Of a stretch of DNA of 55,905 bases, positions 1-9,856 are shown piece by piece. Origin of the DNA: an uncultured Saprospiraceae bacterium (GTDB lineage Bacteria > Bacteroidota > Bacteroidia > Chitinophagales > Saprospiraceae); the NCBI GenBank assembly GCA_937927575.1, contig CALBEE010000095.1:1-55905 (forward strand). The letters run 5' to 3'. Positions within the stretch are counted from its first letter, which is position 1, and the number at the start of each line of letters is the position of its first letter. The translations under genes and the position numbers were made by a program. The notes beneath the pieces were generated by a model. That model had not been told where the DNA came from, did not search any database, and saw only the letters and a list, made by a program, of their open reading frames with translations.

Positions 1-231
1 AATGTTGGTAATCCAGATGAGATTACAATCTTGCAAGCGGCTCAAGAAGTTTTGGAAATTGTGGAAGGAACTACTTCCAAAATCGTACACCAAGGATTAC
101 CAAAAGATGACCCTAAAGTGAGAAGACCAGACATTACAAAAGCAAAAAATATATTGAATTGGAATCCTACGGTAGATAGACATGAAGGGTTTCGACGTAC
201 ATACGAATATTTTAAAACTAAGCTAACATAA
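1..231 (+). CDS. UDP-glucuronate decarboxylase, C-terminal fragment
   Basis: The reading frame is open from base 1 and ends in TAA at 229-231, so only the last 76 residues of a gene that begins left of the window are visible. They contain NxGNPDEITIL at the start and DDPKVRRPDITKAK near residues 46-59. Both are characteristic of extended SDR enzymes of the UDP-glucuronate decarboxylase (UXS) type, which convert UDP-glucuronate to UDP-xylose with NAD+. The Rossmann fold and YxxxK catalytic motif are off the edge, so the decarboxylase call rests on the tail alone; a related dTDP-glucose 4,6-dehydratase or epimerase is less likely. The next gene starts 3 bases later, implying cotranscription with the nucleotide-sugar genes that follow. 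Confidence 0.8.
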   Translation, partial: NVGNPDEITILQAAQEVLEIVEGTTSKIVHQGLPKDDPKVRRPDITKAKNILNWNPTVDRHEGFRRTYEYFKTKLT

Positions 232-234
232 ACA

Positions 235-1362
235 ATGGCTAATATTCAAATGGTAGATGTCCGAGGACAATATCTAAATATTAAGGAAGAAGTAGATACA
301 GCGATTCAAGAAGTAATTGATAGTTGTGCTTTCATTAACGGTCCTAAAGTAAAATCTTTTAAGGCAAATTTAGAATCATATTTGAAGGTTAATCATGTGA
401 TTCCATGCGCAAATGGTACTGATGCATTACAGATCGCTTTGATGGCCTTTGGTCTCAAACCAGGTGACGAAGTGATAGTGCCTGCTTTCACTTATGTAGC
501 GACTGCAGAAGTTATTGCATTATTAGGATTGACACCAGTTATGGTAGATGTTGATCCCTATACTTTTAATGTCACTGCGGATATTGTAAAAGCTGCAATT
601 ACAACAAAGACTAAAGCGGTTGTTCCAGTACATTTATTTGGACAAGTAACTGGAGATATGGAAGAGATTATGGAATTGGCAGAAGAACATAATTTCTTTG
701 TGATTGAAGATAATGCACAAGCGATTGGAGCAGACTTTAGAGCAAAGGATGGAAGCGTGCATAAATCTGGTACCATTGGTCATATTGGTTGTACAAGTTT
801 TTATCCATCTAAAAATTTGGGATGCTATGGAGACGGCGGAGCTATTTTTACTAATGATGAAAAGATTGGTGTTAATATTCAAAAAATTGCGAATCATGGA
901 CAGGTGAAAAAATACCACCATGATGTAATTGGATGTAACTCTAGGTTGGATAGTATTCAAGCTGCCATTCTTGATGCAAAGCTTAAACGACTAGATCAAT
1001 ATTGTGCAGCTAGAGAAACAGCCGCAAGTTATTATGATGATAAATTATCAGGAATAGAAGGATTGTCCACTCCTGTGAGAGAAAAAAGATCTTCTCATGT
1101 TTTTCATCAATATACATTACGAGAACATACAGGCAGAAGAGATGAGCTAAAAAATTATTTGAAGGAGAAAGGAATTCCTAGCATGGTTTATTATCCAGTG
1201 CCTTTATATCACCAAGAAGCTTTTAAGCATTATGCTCCTAATATTAATTTGGCTGTAACGGAACAGTTATGCCGAGAAGTAATATCTCTTCCTATTCACA
1301 CCGAGATGAATTATGAAATGCAAGATGTAATTATTGAAGCAGTCAAAAGTTTTTACGAGTAG
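235..1362 (+). CDS. wbpE: DegT/DnrJ/EryC1/StrS aminotransferase, WbpE-like
   Basis: A 375-residue PLP-dependent sugar aminotransferase. The internal-aldimine lysine is Lys193 in SFYPSKNLG, and the PLP-ring aspartate is Asp159 in VIEDNAQ. Length and motifs match the WbpE/WlbC group, which aminates C3 of UDP-2-acetamido-2-deoxy-3-oxo-glucuronate using glutamate. The specific role is inferred from its partners: an N-acetyltransferase, a 2-epimerase and a Gfo/Idh/MocA dehydrogenase follow directly, together forming the known route to UDP-2,3-diacetamido-2,3-dideoxymannuronate. The ATG start lies 3 bases after the preceding stop. Other 3-aminotransferases of the same superfamily cannot be excluded by motif alone. 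Confidence 0.88.
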   Translation: MANIQMVDVRGQYLNIKEEVDTAIQEVIDSCAFINGPKVKSFKANLESYLKVNHVIPCANGTDALQIALMAFGLKPGDEVIVPAFTYVATAEVIALLGLTPVMVDVDPYTFNVTADIVKAAITTKTKAVVPVHLFGQVTGDMEEIMELAEEHNFFVIEDNAQAIGADFRAKDGSVHKSGTIGHIGCTSFYPSKNLGCYGDGGAIFTNDEKIGVNIQKIANHGQVKKYHHDVIGCNSRLDSIQAAILDAKLKRLDQYCAARETAASYYDDKLSGIEGLSTPVREKRSSHVFHQYTLREHTGRRDELKNYLKEKGIPSMVYYPVPLYHQEAFKHYAPNINLAVTEQLCREVISLPIHTEMNYEMQDVIIEAVKSFYE

Positions 1363-1411
1363 AGAATAATTTTTTAATACTTCTCTGAAACTTAATAGAC
1401 AAAAGTAAAAA

Positions 1412-1987
1412 ATGGAACAAAAATATTTTGCACACGAAACAGCAGTAATTGATGACGGCTGTAAAATAGGCGAAGGGACAAAAATTTGGCATTTTTCTCA
1501 TGTGATGCCGGGTTGTACCTTAGGTAAAAAATGTAATATTGGTCAGAATGTTGTTATATCTCCAGAGGTGATCTTAGGAGATAATGTAAAGGTTCAGAAC
1601 AATGTTTCTATCTATACAGGAGTCACTTGTGAAGATGATGTTTTTTTGGGACCCTCCATGGTTTTTACCAATGTGATTAATCCTCGAAGTGCTGTCAATA
1701 GAAGAGGACAATATTCACTAACTACGGTAAAAAAAGGAGTATCAATTGGAGCGAATGCAACGATTGTTTGTGGTAACGATATAGGAGAATATGCATTTAT
1801 AGGAGCAGGCACTGTGGTCACAAAAGAAGTGCCGGCATATGCCTTGGTAGTAGGAAATCCTGGAAGACAAATAGGTTGGATGAGTGAATTTGGACATCGC
1901 CTTAATTTTGACTCTAATGGATTAGCAACTTGTGAAGAAAGTGGAGACGAATATCAATTATTAAATGGTGAGGTAACAAAGAAATGA
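1412..1987 (+). CDS. wbpD: UDP-2-acetamido-3-amino-2,3-dideoxyglucuronate N-acetyltransferase, WbpD-like
   Basis: A 191-residue left-handed parallel beta-helix acetyltransferase. Hexapeptide repeats run from about residue 10 to 155 ([40 protein letters not shown]) and end in [11 protein letters not shown]. The signature KIWHFSHV at about residues 25-32 and the [11 protein letters not shown] loop are typical of the WbpD/WlbB group, which transfers acetyl from acetyl-CoA to the C3 amine of the uronic acid made by WbpE. The last codon overlaps the start of the next gene as ATGA, a sign of translational coupling. The assignment follows both the motifs and the four-gene context. Confidence 0.88.
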   Translation: MEQKYFAHETAVIDDGCKIGEGTKIWHFSHVMPGCTLGKKCNIGQNVVISPEVILGDNVKVQNNVSIYTGVTCEDDVFLGPSMVFTNVINPRSAVNRRGQYSLTTVKKGVSIGANATIVCGNDIGEYAFIGAGTVVTKEVPAYALVVGNPGRQIGWMSEFGHRLNFDSNGLATCEESGDEYQLLNGEVTKK

Positions 1988-3045
1988 GTAGGATAAAAGT
2001 AATTGCAATCGTAGGGGCTAGACCTCAGTTTATTAAACACTTTCCTTTTGAGAAAGCACTTTCAAGTGAAATCGAATTAATTACGATTCATACTGGTCAA
2101 CATTATGATGATTATATGAGTAAAATATTTTTCGACCAGATGAATATGAGTCGACCGAAATATATGCTCCAAATCGGAAGTAGAGGTCATGGTGCTCAAA
2201 CTGGAGCCATGATGGAGGAGATTGAGAAAATTGTATTGGACGAAAAGCCAGATTGGATGGTGGTGTATGGCGATACTAATTCTACTTTAGCAGGCGCACT
2301 TGTAGCTGCCAAATTGCACATACCGATTGCACATATTGAAGCAGGTTTAAGATCTTTTAATAAAGAAATGCCAGAAGAAATTAATCGTGTACTTACGGAT
2401 CATATTTCTGACTTATTATTAGTGCCGAGTAATGTTGCAGTCCAAAATTTGGAGAAAGAAGGAATTCGTGATCATGTGCACGTAGTTGGAGATATCATGA
2501 AGGACTTAGTTGTCTATTCTACAGAGAATGATCATATTTCGTCAAGAAAACAGAATGGAGAGTATTATTACGCCACGCTTCATAGACCGTATAATACAGA
2601 CGAAAAAGAAAGGCTGGAATATGTATTAGATAGTTTGAGTAAGGTTGATAAGACGGTTGTCTTTTCTATCCACCCTCGTACTATTAATGCCATGAAGAAA
2701 TTTGATCTTTCTAGAGATAGTTATTCCAATATTGTCTTTATAGATCCTCAAGGTTATTTTGATAATCTATCCTATTTGTATTACTCATCTGGATTGATTA
2801 CTGACAGTGGTGGTATGCAAAAAGAAGCTTATTGGCTTAAGAAAAAATGTGTTACAATAAGAACAGAAACTGAGTGGGTGGAAACTATAGAAAACTCAGC
2901 CAATACTTTAGTGTTTGAGGATCTTAGTGGACTTAACGTTCTCATGTCATCATCTTCGGAATGGGATGATAAGCTCTATGGTGACGGAAGTTGTGGTGAA
3001 CTTATCAGTTCTCTACTATTACAAAATACAATGAAGAAAAATTAA
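1984..3045 (+). CDS. wbpI: UDP-GlcNAc 2-epimerase family, WbpI-like
   Basis: A 353-residue non-hydrolysing nucleotide-sugar 2-epimerase. Family hallmarks are GARPQFIK near the N terminus, [34 protein letters not shown] followed by MPEEINR, and the late [10 protein letters not shown] motif. In this cluster the likely reaction is C2 epimerisation of UDP-2,3-diacetamido-2,3-dideoxyglucuronate to the manno form (WbpI), because the 3-amination and acetylation enzymes lie immediately upstream. A second, more WecB-like paralog is encoded at 50881-51972, which supports a specialised role for this copy. It starts inside the preceding stop codon (ATGA). Confidence 0.85.
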   Translation: MSRIKVIAIVGARPQFIKHFPFEKALSSEIELITIHTGQHYDDYMSKIFFDQMNMSRPKYMLQIGSRGHGAQTGAMMEEIEKIVLDEKPDWMVVYGDTNSTLAGALVAAKLHIPIAHIEAGLRSFNKEMPEEINRVLTDHISDLLLVPSNVAVQNLEKEGIRDHVHVVGDIMKDLVVYSTENDHISSRKQNGEYYYATLHRPYNTDEKERLEYVLDSLSKVDKTVVFSIHPRTINAMKKFDLSRDSYSNIVFIDPQGYFDNLSYLYYSSGLITDSGGMQKEAYWLKKKCVTIRTETEWVETIENSANTLVFEDLSGLNVLMSSSSEWDDKLYGDGSCGELISSLLLQNTMKKN

Positions 3046-4017
<972 letters not shown>

Positions 4018-4026
4018 ATTGAATAG

Positions 4027-5370
4027 TTGTCGAGTAAAATAGTCATTACGATACCTAATGCTAACGTACCGGAAGTAAAGTACGTTTTCAATTGTTTGAT
4101 ATCCGAATTTCTAGGATTTGATTACGATTTGATTGTATCTGAAAAAAAATGTTGTTTTAAGGTTTCTTATAATTCTAATGAATTAGAAATTTCAAATGTT
4201 TTTTTTAAAGATGATAATATTGATAATTTATATTTGACGTCGAATATTCCTTCTGGAGCAACTTTTTCTGAATTGAAATTTTCGAACAAATATTATCCTC
4301 AGACTGTAATTTTTGGAAGATCTACTTATTTAAAAATTGAAAATGGTTTTCGTTGGGAAAATGATATTGTTGCGGCTACATTTTTTATGTTGACTAGATG
4401 GGAAGAGAAAGCCGTCTTGAAGAGAGATGAACACGATCGGTTTATGGCGGCAGATTCTTTGGCATATAAGAATGATTTTTTGCATAGAGCTGTTATAAAT
4501 GAATATGTAGAAATATTACACGAGATTCTTATATCGTTTGGTTTTAAGCATTCGCGACGCCAAAGACTTTATAACACTATTCCAACACATGATGTAGATC
4601 AAGCGTACCTGTGGAACTCGGGAATGAGAAAGATCAAGTCTCTGGGGGCATCCTTGTTCTTGCGAAGAAATAAAGAAGAAATTAAAAAACGAACATTAAG
4701 TCTAATAACAAAGGTTGATCCATATGATACTTTTGATCTATTAATGGATATGGCAGATTCTACTAATGTTAAAGCCACATTTTATTTTATGACTGGAGGA
4801 GAAACAAAATTCGATAATTTTTATCAAATAAAGGAACCTTTAGTGATCAATCTATTAAATAAGATCAAAGCTAGAAATCATATAATTGGTATTCATCCGT
4901 CATATAATAGCTACGCAAATATAGAAATTCTTAAAAAGGAAATTGAAGTATTAGAATCAATTGTTGGTACTGAAATAGATTCAAGTAGACAGCATTATTT
5001 AAGATTTGATGTTGATCGAACCTTAAGTAATTTGAATGAGATGAATATTGCTTGGGATAGCACAATTTGTTATGCGGATAGTTCTGGATTTAGAAGTGGA
5101 GTATGTTATGAGTATCCTACATTCGATCTTAATCAACGTAAACAACTAACACTTAGAGAGAAACCTCTAATTGTAATGGATACTACATTGCAGAAATATG
5201 AAAATTTGAGTCCTGAAATGGCTCTAGAAAAAATAACCAACTTGCAAAATGAAGTGAAACGCTATGAAGGAGACTTTGTTTTTCTTTGGCATAATTCTTC
5301 TTTTAATTCTGAAGAATGGATAGGATATGAAGTTGTATTTGAAAGTTTATATAAGCAATTTAAATATTAA
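4027..5370 (+). CDS. Polysaccharide deacetylase family protein (copy 1)
   Basis: A 447-residue protein with a conserved N-terminal region of unknown function (about 1-190) and a NodB-like deacetylase domain. Motif 1 is IPTHDVD, with the two aspartates. The motif 2 region reads NHIIGIHPSYN, in which the usual last histidine of HxxxH appears replaced. FVFLWHNSS near the C terminus is a third conserved histidine block. It probably removes acetyl groups from amino sugars or modifies the polymer, but the substrate is unknown. The start is TTG: an in-frame TAG lies just upstream, and the ATG-started paralog at 29632-30960 aligns from the same position (MNNTVKLKIPN against MSSKIVITIPN). Confidence 0.85.
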   Translation: MSSKIVITIPNANVPEVKYVFNCLISEFLGFDYDLIVSEKKCCFKVSYNSNELEISNVFFKDDNIDNLYLTSNIPSGATFSELKFSNKYYPQTVIFGRSTYLKIENGFRWENDIVAATFFMLTRWEEKAVLKRDEHDRFMAADSLAYKNDFLHRAVINEYVEILHEILISFGFKHSRRQRLYNTIPTHDVDQAYLWNSGMRKIKSLGASLFLRRNKEEIKKRTLSLITKVDPYDTFDLLMDMADSTNVKATFYFMTGGETKFDNFYQIKEPLVINLLNKIKARNHIIGIHPSYNSYANIEILKKEIEVLESIVGTEIDSSRQHYLRFDVDRTLSNLNEMNIAWDSTICYADSSGFRSGVCYEYPTFDLNQRKQLTLREKPLIVMDTTLQKYENLSPEMALEKITNLQNEVKRYEGDFVFLWHNSSFNSEEWIGYEVVFESLYKQFKY

Positions 5371-5373
5371 CAC

Positions 5374-6867
5374 TTGGGGGTAATCCAAAGGCAAGGTTCG
5401 AAGCAAGCTCTAGTTAAGATTGCTGGTGTCCTCATAGGATTTGCAAGCTTGATGTTAGTGTATCCTCTTCACCTTGAGTCTTATGGATACGCAGCATTTA
5501 TATTAAGTGCAGCCACATTACTTACTCCTATATTGGCTATGGGCTTGTCACAAAGCGCAATTAAATTTTTTCCAGAGTATAAAGAAGCCAACTCAAATTA
5601 TAATGGCTTTATTTGGATACTCTTTGTATTGAATTTAATTCCACTTTTTATTTGCGTAATATTTTTTTATTCCTTTAGCGAAATCATCTATGAATTTATA
5701 GATTATATGGGTCTGGATGTAACCCTGTTTAAAGAGAACAGTGGAGTGATTACAGTAGTATCAATTTTGATTTTACTTTATATGACTATTACTTCCTATA
5801 TAAGTAATTTTGGAAGGATAGTAATTCCAACTGTTTTAAATGAATTTAGCTACAAAATTTTTCTTCCGTTAGTTGTTTTGGGAGTATTATATGGAGTAAT
5901 TCAGAAATTTGATATTCCCTATTTGATGATTGCTTTTTACATGCTTTCATTGTCGTGTTTGTTTATTTACTTGTTCAAGCTTGGGGGAATTGGGAAGAAA
6001 GTGAATTTTTCATTTTTGTCATCTAATAATTTATTGCGCATAGGAAAATTTAGCCTTTACAGTGCATTAGGAAGTTTAGGAAGTTTATTGATTTATAGAA
6101 TGGACGCAGTCATGATTGCTGGTTTGCTAGGAGAAGTGAGTACGGGATTGTATTTCAATATTTTAGTGATGGCTGCAGTTATCGATATTCCAAGTCAAGC
6201 GATAGGCAAAATTGCAGGTCCAATAATATCAAGATCATTTAACGAGAATAATCACGATGAAATAAAATCTATATACACCAAAGGGTCTGTCAATTCATTA
6301 ATTGTAGGTATGCTACTGTTTTTGGGTATCTGGTTTAATTTCGACGCGATAATATCTCTAAGTGCAAAGCCTGAAGCATTTGTAGGAGCCGCACAAATAT
6401 TTTTGTTCTTGGGTATTGCCAAATTGATTGACGGATTGACAGGTATTAACACGCACATACTTCTCTATTCTAAATACTATAGATATAATTTGCTCTTTCT
6501 AGTTTTTCTTGGAGTTATTAATGTGATATTGAATTTGGTTTTGATCAAAAAATATAATATTGCTGGAGCCGCTATGGCAACGTTGATTTCTTTGACTTTG
6601 TATAATTTAATTAAATTTTTATTTATAAAAATTAGGTTGGGAATGACTCCTTTTAATAGTGATACATTAAAGGTTCTAGGTATAGGCATGTTAATTTTTG
6701 GATTGCTGTTTATTTTGCCAATGCCGGAATCAAATTTGGTCAGCATCTTCTTAAGATCCACTATTATTTCAGTTCTTTTTGTAGGAGCTATATATAAAAG
6801 TAAAGCTTCTTTAGATTTTAATGGATTGGTAAATAAATACTTAAAAACACTATTTAAGCTCTCATAG
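5374..6867 (+). CDS. Polysaccharide flippase, Wzx-like (flippase 1)
   Basis: A 497-residue, strongly hydrophobic protein with roughly 12-14 predicted membrane segments, in the MOP/PST (oligosaccharide flippase) superfamily. The first helix follows GSKQALVKIAGV, and AMGLSQSAIKFFPEYKE is a typical first cytoplasmic loop of Bacteroidota flippases. Proteins of this family move undecaprenyl-linked repeat units across the inner membrane. The start is TTG, one codon after the in-frame stop of the deacetylase gene; the first ATG lies at about codon 27 and would delete the first helix. It is one of three flippases in the window, so it probably serves a distinct glycan or substrate. Confidence 0.88.
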   Translation: MGVIQRQGSKQALVKIAGVLIGFASLMLVYPLHLESYGYAAFILSAATLLTPILAMGLSQSAIKFFPEYKEANSNYNGFIWILFVLNLIPLFICVIFFYSFSEIIYEFIDYMGLDVTLFKENSGVITVVSILILLYMTITSYISNFGRIVIPTVLNEFSYKIFLPLVVLGVLYGVIQKFDIPYLMIAFYMLSLSCLFIYLFKLGGIGKKVNFSFLSSNNLLRIGKFSLYSALGSLGSLLIYRMDAVMIAGLLGEVSTGLYFNILVMAAVIDIPSQAIGKIAGPIISRSFNENNHDEIKSIYTKGSVNSLIVGMLLFLGIWFNFDAIISLSAKPEAFVGAAQIFLFLGIAKLIDGLTGINTHILLYSKYYRYNLLFLVFLGVINVILNLVLIKKYNIAGAAMATLISLTLYNLIKFLFIKIRLGMTPFNSDTLKVLGIGMLIFGLLFILPMPESNLVSIFLRSTIISVLFVGAIYKSKASLDFNGLVNKYLKTLFKLS

Positions 6868-6877
6868 CAATTTCTTG

Positions 6878-8092
6878 ATGACTAGGAAATTAAGGATAGG
6901 AATGATTTTGGATAACGAGTTCTCAGGTGATTTGAGAGTTGAGAATGAAGTTCAATCTTTACAAAAAGCTGGTCATCAAGTATATGTGTTTTGTTTAACA
7001 CATGGCTCTAAAGATGAAAAAGAAGTTTATCACGGTGCGAATATAATCAGGATTCCCCTTTCAAAATTTTGGAAGAAGAAATTAAATGGTCTAAATAATA
7101 CAATTTTTAATATTTATCCAATTTGGTGGAAAAATAGAATTATCAAATTGTGTAAAGAACATAATATAGATGTATTACACGTTCATGATCTGTGGTTGTT
7201 GGAGGGAGCAATACGAGCGAACCAAAAGTTGAAGTTACCTTTGGTGTCGGACCTGCATGAAAACTATGTTCATGCCTTAGCGAACTATAAATGGTCTACT
7301 ACTTTCCCTGGAAATATTTTGGTATCTCAATCGAAATGGAAAAGCAGTGAAAAAGCTTGGTTAGATAAAGTTGATGAGATTATTGTAGTTATAGAAGAGG
7401 CAGCTAATAGAATAGAAAAAGAAGTCGTAAGTAGTAAAAATATTTCTGTTGTAGCTAATTATGTCAATTTGGAAGATTTTAAAGTGGCAGACGAAAAATT
7501 GGTTAATAGGATAAAGGCAAAACATAAGGGCTATTTTAACGTAACTTATACAGGAGGGTTTGATCTTCATCGAGGAATTGAGAATGTAATTAGAGCGATT
7601 CCATACATAATTAAGCAAGAGCCTAATTTTCGACTTGTACTAGTGGGTGCTGGAAGTAATTTGGAAGATTTAAAATTACTAGCGAATAGACTAAGAGTTG
7701 AGAAGAATGTTTCTTTCGAGGGCTGGCAAAAACCTGAAGATCTTCCCGCTTACATTGCGGCTTCAGATGCAGGGATAATTCCACACATGAAAACTAATCA
7801 TACAGATAACACTATACCGCATAAATTATTTCAGTATATGCTTTTAGCTAAACCAGTTATAACTTCTAATTGTGATCCTCTTATTCGTATTGTAAAAGAA
7901 ACTGATGCAGGTGAAGTGTTTGTTCAGTTGGATGTAGAGGATATCTCGAATAAAATTATTAGTGTGATGGCTAACAAGAGCAAAGCAACTAATATGGGTT
8001 TGAATGGAAGAAAAGCTGTCTTGGAAAAATACAATTGGGAGGCAACATCTCAGTCACTAGTTCAACTTTATAATAATATTTATCTTGGCTAA
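6878..8092 (+). CDS. Glycosyltransferase family 4
   Basis: A GT-B fold glycosyltransferase of about 404 residues. The N-terminal domain shows LRIGMILDNEF, VLHVHDLW and LVSDLHENY. The C-terminal nucleotide-sugar domain shows TYTGGFDLHRGIENVI, LVLVGAGSN, FEGWQKPEDLPAYIAASD and, near IPHMKTNHTDNTIPHKLFQY, the donor-binding loop. It presumably acts at the cytoplasmic face of the inner membrane, adding one sugar to the lipid-linked repeat unit; donor and linkage are not readable. A TTG lies one codon before the ATG used here. The stop overlaps the start of the downstream methyltransferase gene by 8 bases. Confidence 0.88.
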   Translation: MTRKLRIGMILDNEFSGDLRVENEVQSLQKAGHQVYVFCLTHGSKDEKEVYHGANIIRIPLSKFWKKKLNGLNNTIFNIYPIWWKNRIIKLCKEHNIDVLHVHDLWLLEGAIRANQKLKLPLVSDLHENYVHALANYKWSTTFPGNILVSQSKWKSSEKAWLDKVDEIIVVIEEAANRIEKEVVSSKNISVVANYVNLEDFKVADEKLVNRIKAKHKGYFNVTYTGGFDLHRGIENVIRAIPYIIKQEPNFRLVLVGAGSNLEDLKLLANRLRVEKNVSFEGWQKPEDLPAYIAASDAGIIPHMKTNHTDNTIPHKLFQYMLLAKPVITSNCDPLIRIVKETDAGEVFVQLDVEDISNKIISVMANKSKATNMGLNGRKAVLEKYNWEATSQSLVQLYNNIYLG

Positions 8093-8552
8093 AGAAAAGC
8101 ATACAGAAACTTACTCTTCAAGAGATAAACTATTATCAAATAGGTATAAAGAATCCTTGGATTTTTTTAGAGAGCATACTAAAGTGTCCACTAATATACT
8201 GGATTTGGGTATTGATAATCCATTTTCTCAATTGATGCGTGACGAGGGACATAAAGTCACTAATACTGACATGAACCAAGATTTAGATCTCGACTTTAAC
8301 CAAGTTAAGAATTTAGATTTCGAAATGGTAACGGCTTTTCAAATCTTTGAACACATGGTAGCTCCATTTAATTTATTAAGAGATATAAAAGCTCCAAAAC
8401 TCATAGCATCGATTCCATTGAAGCTTTGGTTTTCTGACGCTTATTGGAATGAAGACGATGAATGGGATCGACACTATCACGAGTTTGAACCGAGACAATT
8501 TGATATGTTATTAAATAAATCCGGTTGGCAAATAATGGATTCTAAAAAGTAG
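8085..8552 (+). CDS. SAM-dependent methyltransferase, cut short by an in-frame TAG
   Basis: The visible open frame gives 155 residues: a degenerate SAM motif I (ILDLGIDNPFS), an acidic strand-2 end (NTDMNQDLDLDF), EHMVAPFN, and the C-terminal HYHEFEPRQFDML. The same frame continues after the TAG at 8550-8552 for 28 codons to a second TAG at 8637-8639. The continuation reads KAPVGRFGIRPFLRS then ITDRYYIVYCERE, which looks like the natural end of this methyltransferase family. A single TGG-to-TAG change after SKK would explain it. The protein may be inactive, truncated but functional, or the base may be a sequencing error. The start is TTG inside the preceding gene. Confidence 0.72.
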   Translation: MAKEKHTETYSSRDKLLSNRYKESLDFFREHTKVSTNILDLGIDNPFSQLMRDEGHKVTNTDMNQDLDLDFNQVKNLDFEMVTAFQIFEHMVAPFNLLRDIKAPKLIASIPLKLWFSDAYWNEDDEWDRHYHEFEPRQFDMLLNKSGWQIMDSKK

Positions 8553-8684
8553 AAAGCACCAGTAGGAAGATTTGGAATTCGACCATTTCTACGAAGCATT
8601 ACGGATAGATATTACATTGTGTATTGTGAACGCGAATAGTGGTTCACCTCAAGCGAAAGAATTAACTATATAATTTATTTGAAT

Positions 8685-8915
8685 ATGGAAAAAGAAACAA
8701 GACTTAGAAGTTTATTGAAAGGTGTGAGTTGGCGAATCATAGCAACGACAACAACTGTTACCATCGCATATTTTATAACAGGCGATGTATCAAACGCCAT
8801 GAGTATTGGAGTTATAGAATTTTTTGGAAAACTTTTACTTTATTATTTACACGAAAGAGCTTGGTTGCTGGCTCCTCGTGGTACTATTAGAAAAATATTT
8901 AAACTAAAAAAATGA
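8685..8915 (+). CDS. DUF2061 small membrane protein
   Basis: A 76-residue protein with the DUF2061 pattern: a basic start (ETRLRSLLKGVSWR), a hydrophobic segment (IIATTTTVTIAYFITGD), then SIGVIEFFGKLLLYYLHERAW. It probably has two membrane helices. The biochemical role is unknown; in Bacteroidota it commonly sits beside sulfate-activation genes. Here its stop overlaps the start of cysD by 4 bases (ATGA), which supports a functional link, for example with sulfate or sulfated-product handling. The ATG at 8685 is chosen over a TTG two codons upstream. Confidence 0.82.
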   Translation: MEKETRLRSLLKGVSWRIIATTTTVTIAYFITGDVSNAMSIGVIEFFGKLLLYYLHERAWLLAPRGTIRKIFKLKK

Positions 8916-9811
8916 GAGTAATTAATCATTTAGATGAGCTAGAGTCAGAATCGATATACATTTTGCGAGAAGTGGCTGCTCAATTTGAAAATCCGGTTCT
9001 TATGTTTTCTGGAGGTAAGGATTCAATATTGATGGTATATCTTGCCTATAAGGCTTTTTATCCTGCTAAGATCCCATTTCCTTTATTGCATATTGATACT
9101 GGTCATAATTTTCCAGAAACTATTGAATATAGAGATAGCCTTGTAGAAAAATTTGGAGCAAAACTTATAGTAGGTTCTGTACAAGAAGCTATTGATCAAG
9201 GTTTGGTTTCTGAAGAGGTTGGTTTTAATGCAAGTAGAAATGGCTTGCAAACTACGGCATTGTTGGAAGCTTTGGAAAAAGGAAAATATGATGCAGCTTT
9301 AGGAGGTGCAAGAAGAGATGAGGAAAAAGCAAGAGCAAAAGAAAGATTCTTTTCTCATAGAGATGAATTTGGGCAGTGGGATCCGAAAAATCAAAGACCG
9401 GAGTTGTGGAATCTTTTTAATGGACGCAAGAATATGGGAGAACACTTTAGAGTATTTCCTATTTCGAATTGGACCGAATTAGATGTTTGGCAATACTTAG
9501 CTAAGGAAGAAGTGCCGTTACCTTCACTATACTTTGCACACGAACGTGAAGTGATAGAAAGAGATGGTACCTTGTTGGCAGATTGTGGTTTTATTAATAA
9601 AAGGCCAGATGAGAAAGTGTTTGTAGAGAAAGTAAGATGTCGCACAATTGGCGATGTAACTTGTACAGGAGTCTGGCGATCTGATGCTGAAAATGTGGAG
9701 GATATTATTAAAGAAATATCAACAACAAGAATGACCGAAAGAGGAGGAAGAACAGATGACAAGAGAAGCGAAACAAGTATGGAGGATAGAAAAAAACTAG
9801 GGTACTTCTAA
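8912..9811 (+). CDS. cysD: Sulfate adenylyltransferase subunit 2 (CysD)
   Basis: A 299-residue ATP pyrophosphatase-type subunit. The PP-loop SGGKDS is at residues 33-38, DTGHNFPET follows, GGARRDEEKARAKER lies in the middle, and RCRTIGDVTCTG is near the C terminus. CysD forms adenosine 5'-phosphosulfate (APS) from sulfate and ATP, driven by the GTPase CysN. Length is normal and all motifs are intact. The coding start overlaps the DUF2061 gene and cysN follows after 45 bases. Because a sulfotransferase (19428) and an APS reductase (31031) also lie in this locus, the APS may be made for polymer sulfation, for cysteine synthesis, or both. Confidence 0.96.
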   Translation: MRVINHLDELESESIYILREVAAQFENPVLMFSGGKDSILMVYLAYKAFYPAKIPFPLLHIDTGHNFPETIEYRDSLVEKFGAKLIVGSVQEAIDQGLVSEEVGFNASRNGLQTTALLEALEKGKYDAALGGARRDEEKARAKERFFSHRDEFGQWDPKNQRPELWNLFNGRKNMGEHFRVFPISNWTELDVWQYLAKEEVPLPSLYFAHEREVIERDGTLLADCGFINKRPDEKVFVEKVRCRTIGDVTCTGVWRSDAENVEDIIKEISTTRMTERGGRTDDKRSETSMEDRKKLGYF

Positions 9812-9856
9812 ACTCAGCTACCGACTAATTTTATAAATAGAATAAACAAAATAAAA

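Noticed and set aside
9391-9762. Antisense open frame of 123 codons opposite cysD
   Set aside because: It lies entirely within the well-conserved cysD gene, has no family motifs and no independent promoter. The same holds for the other antisense frames, such as 41722-42135 and 634-960.
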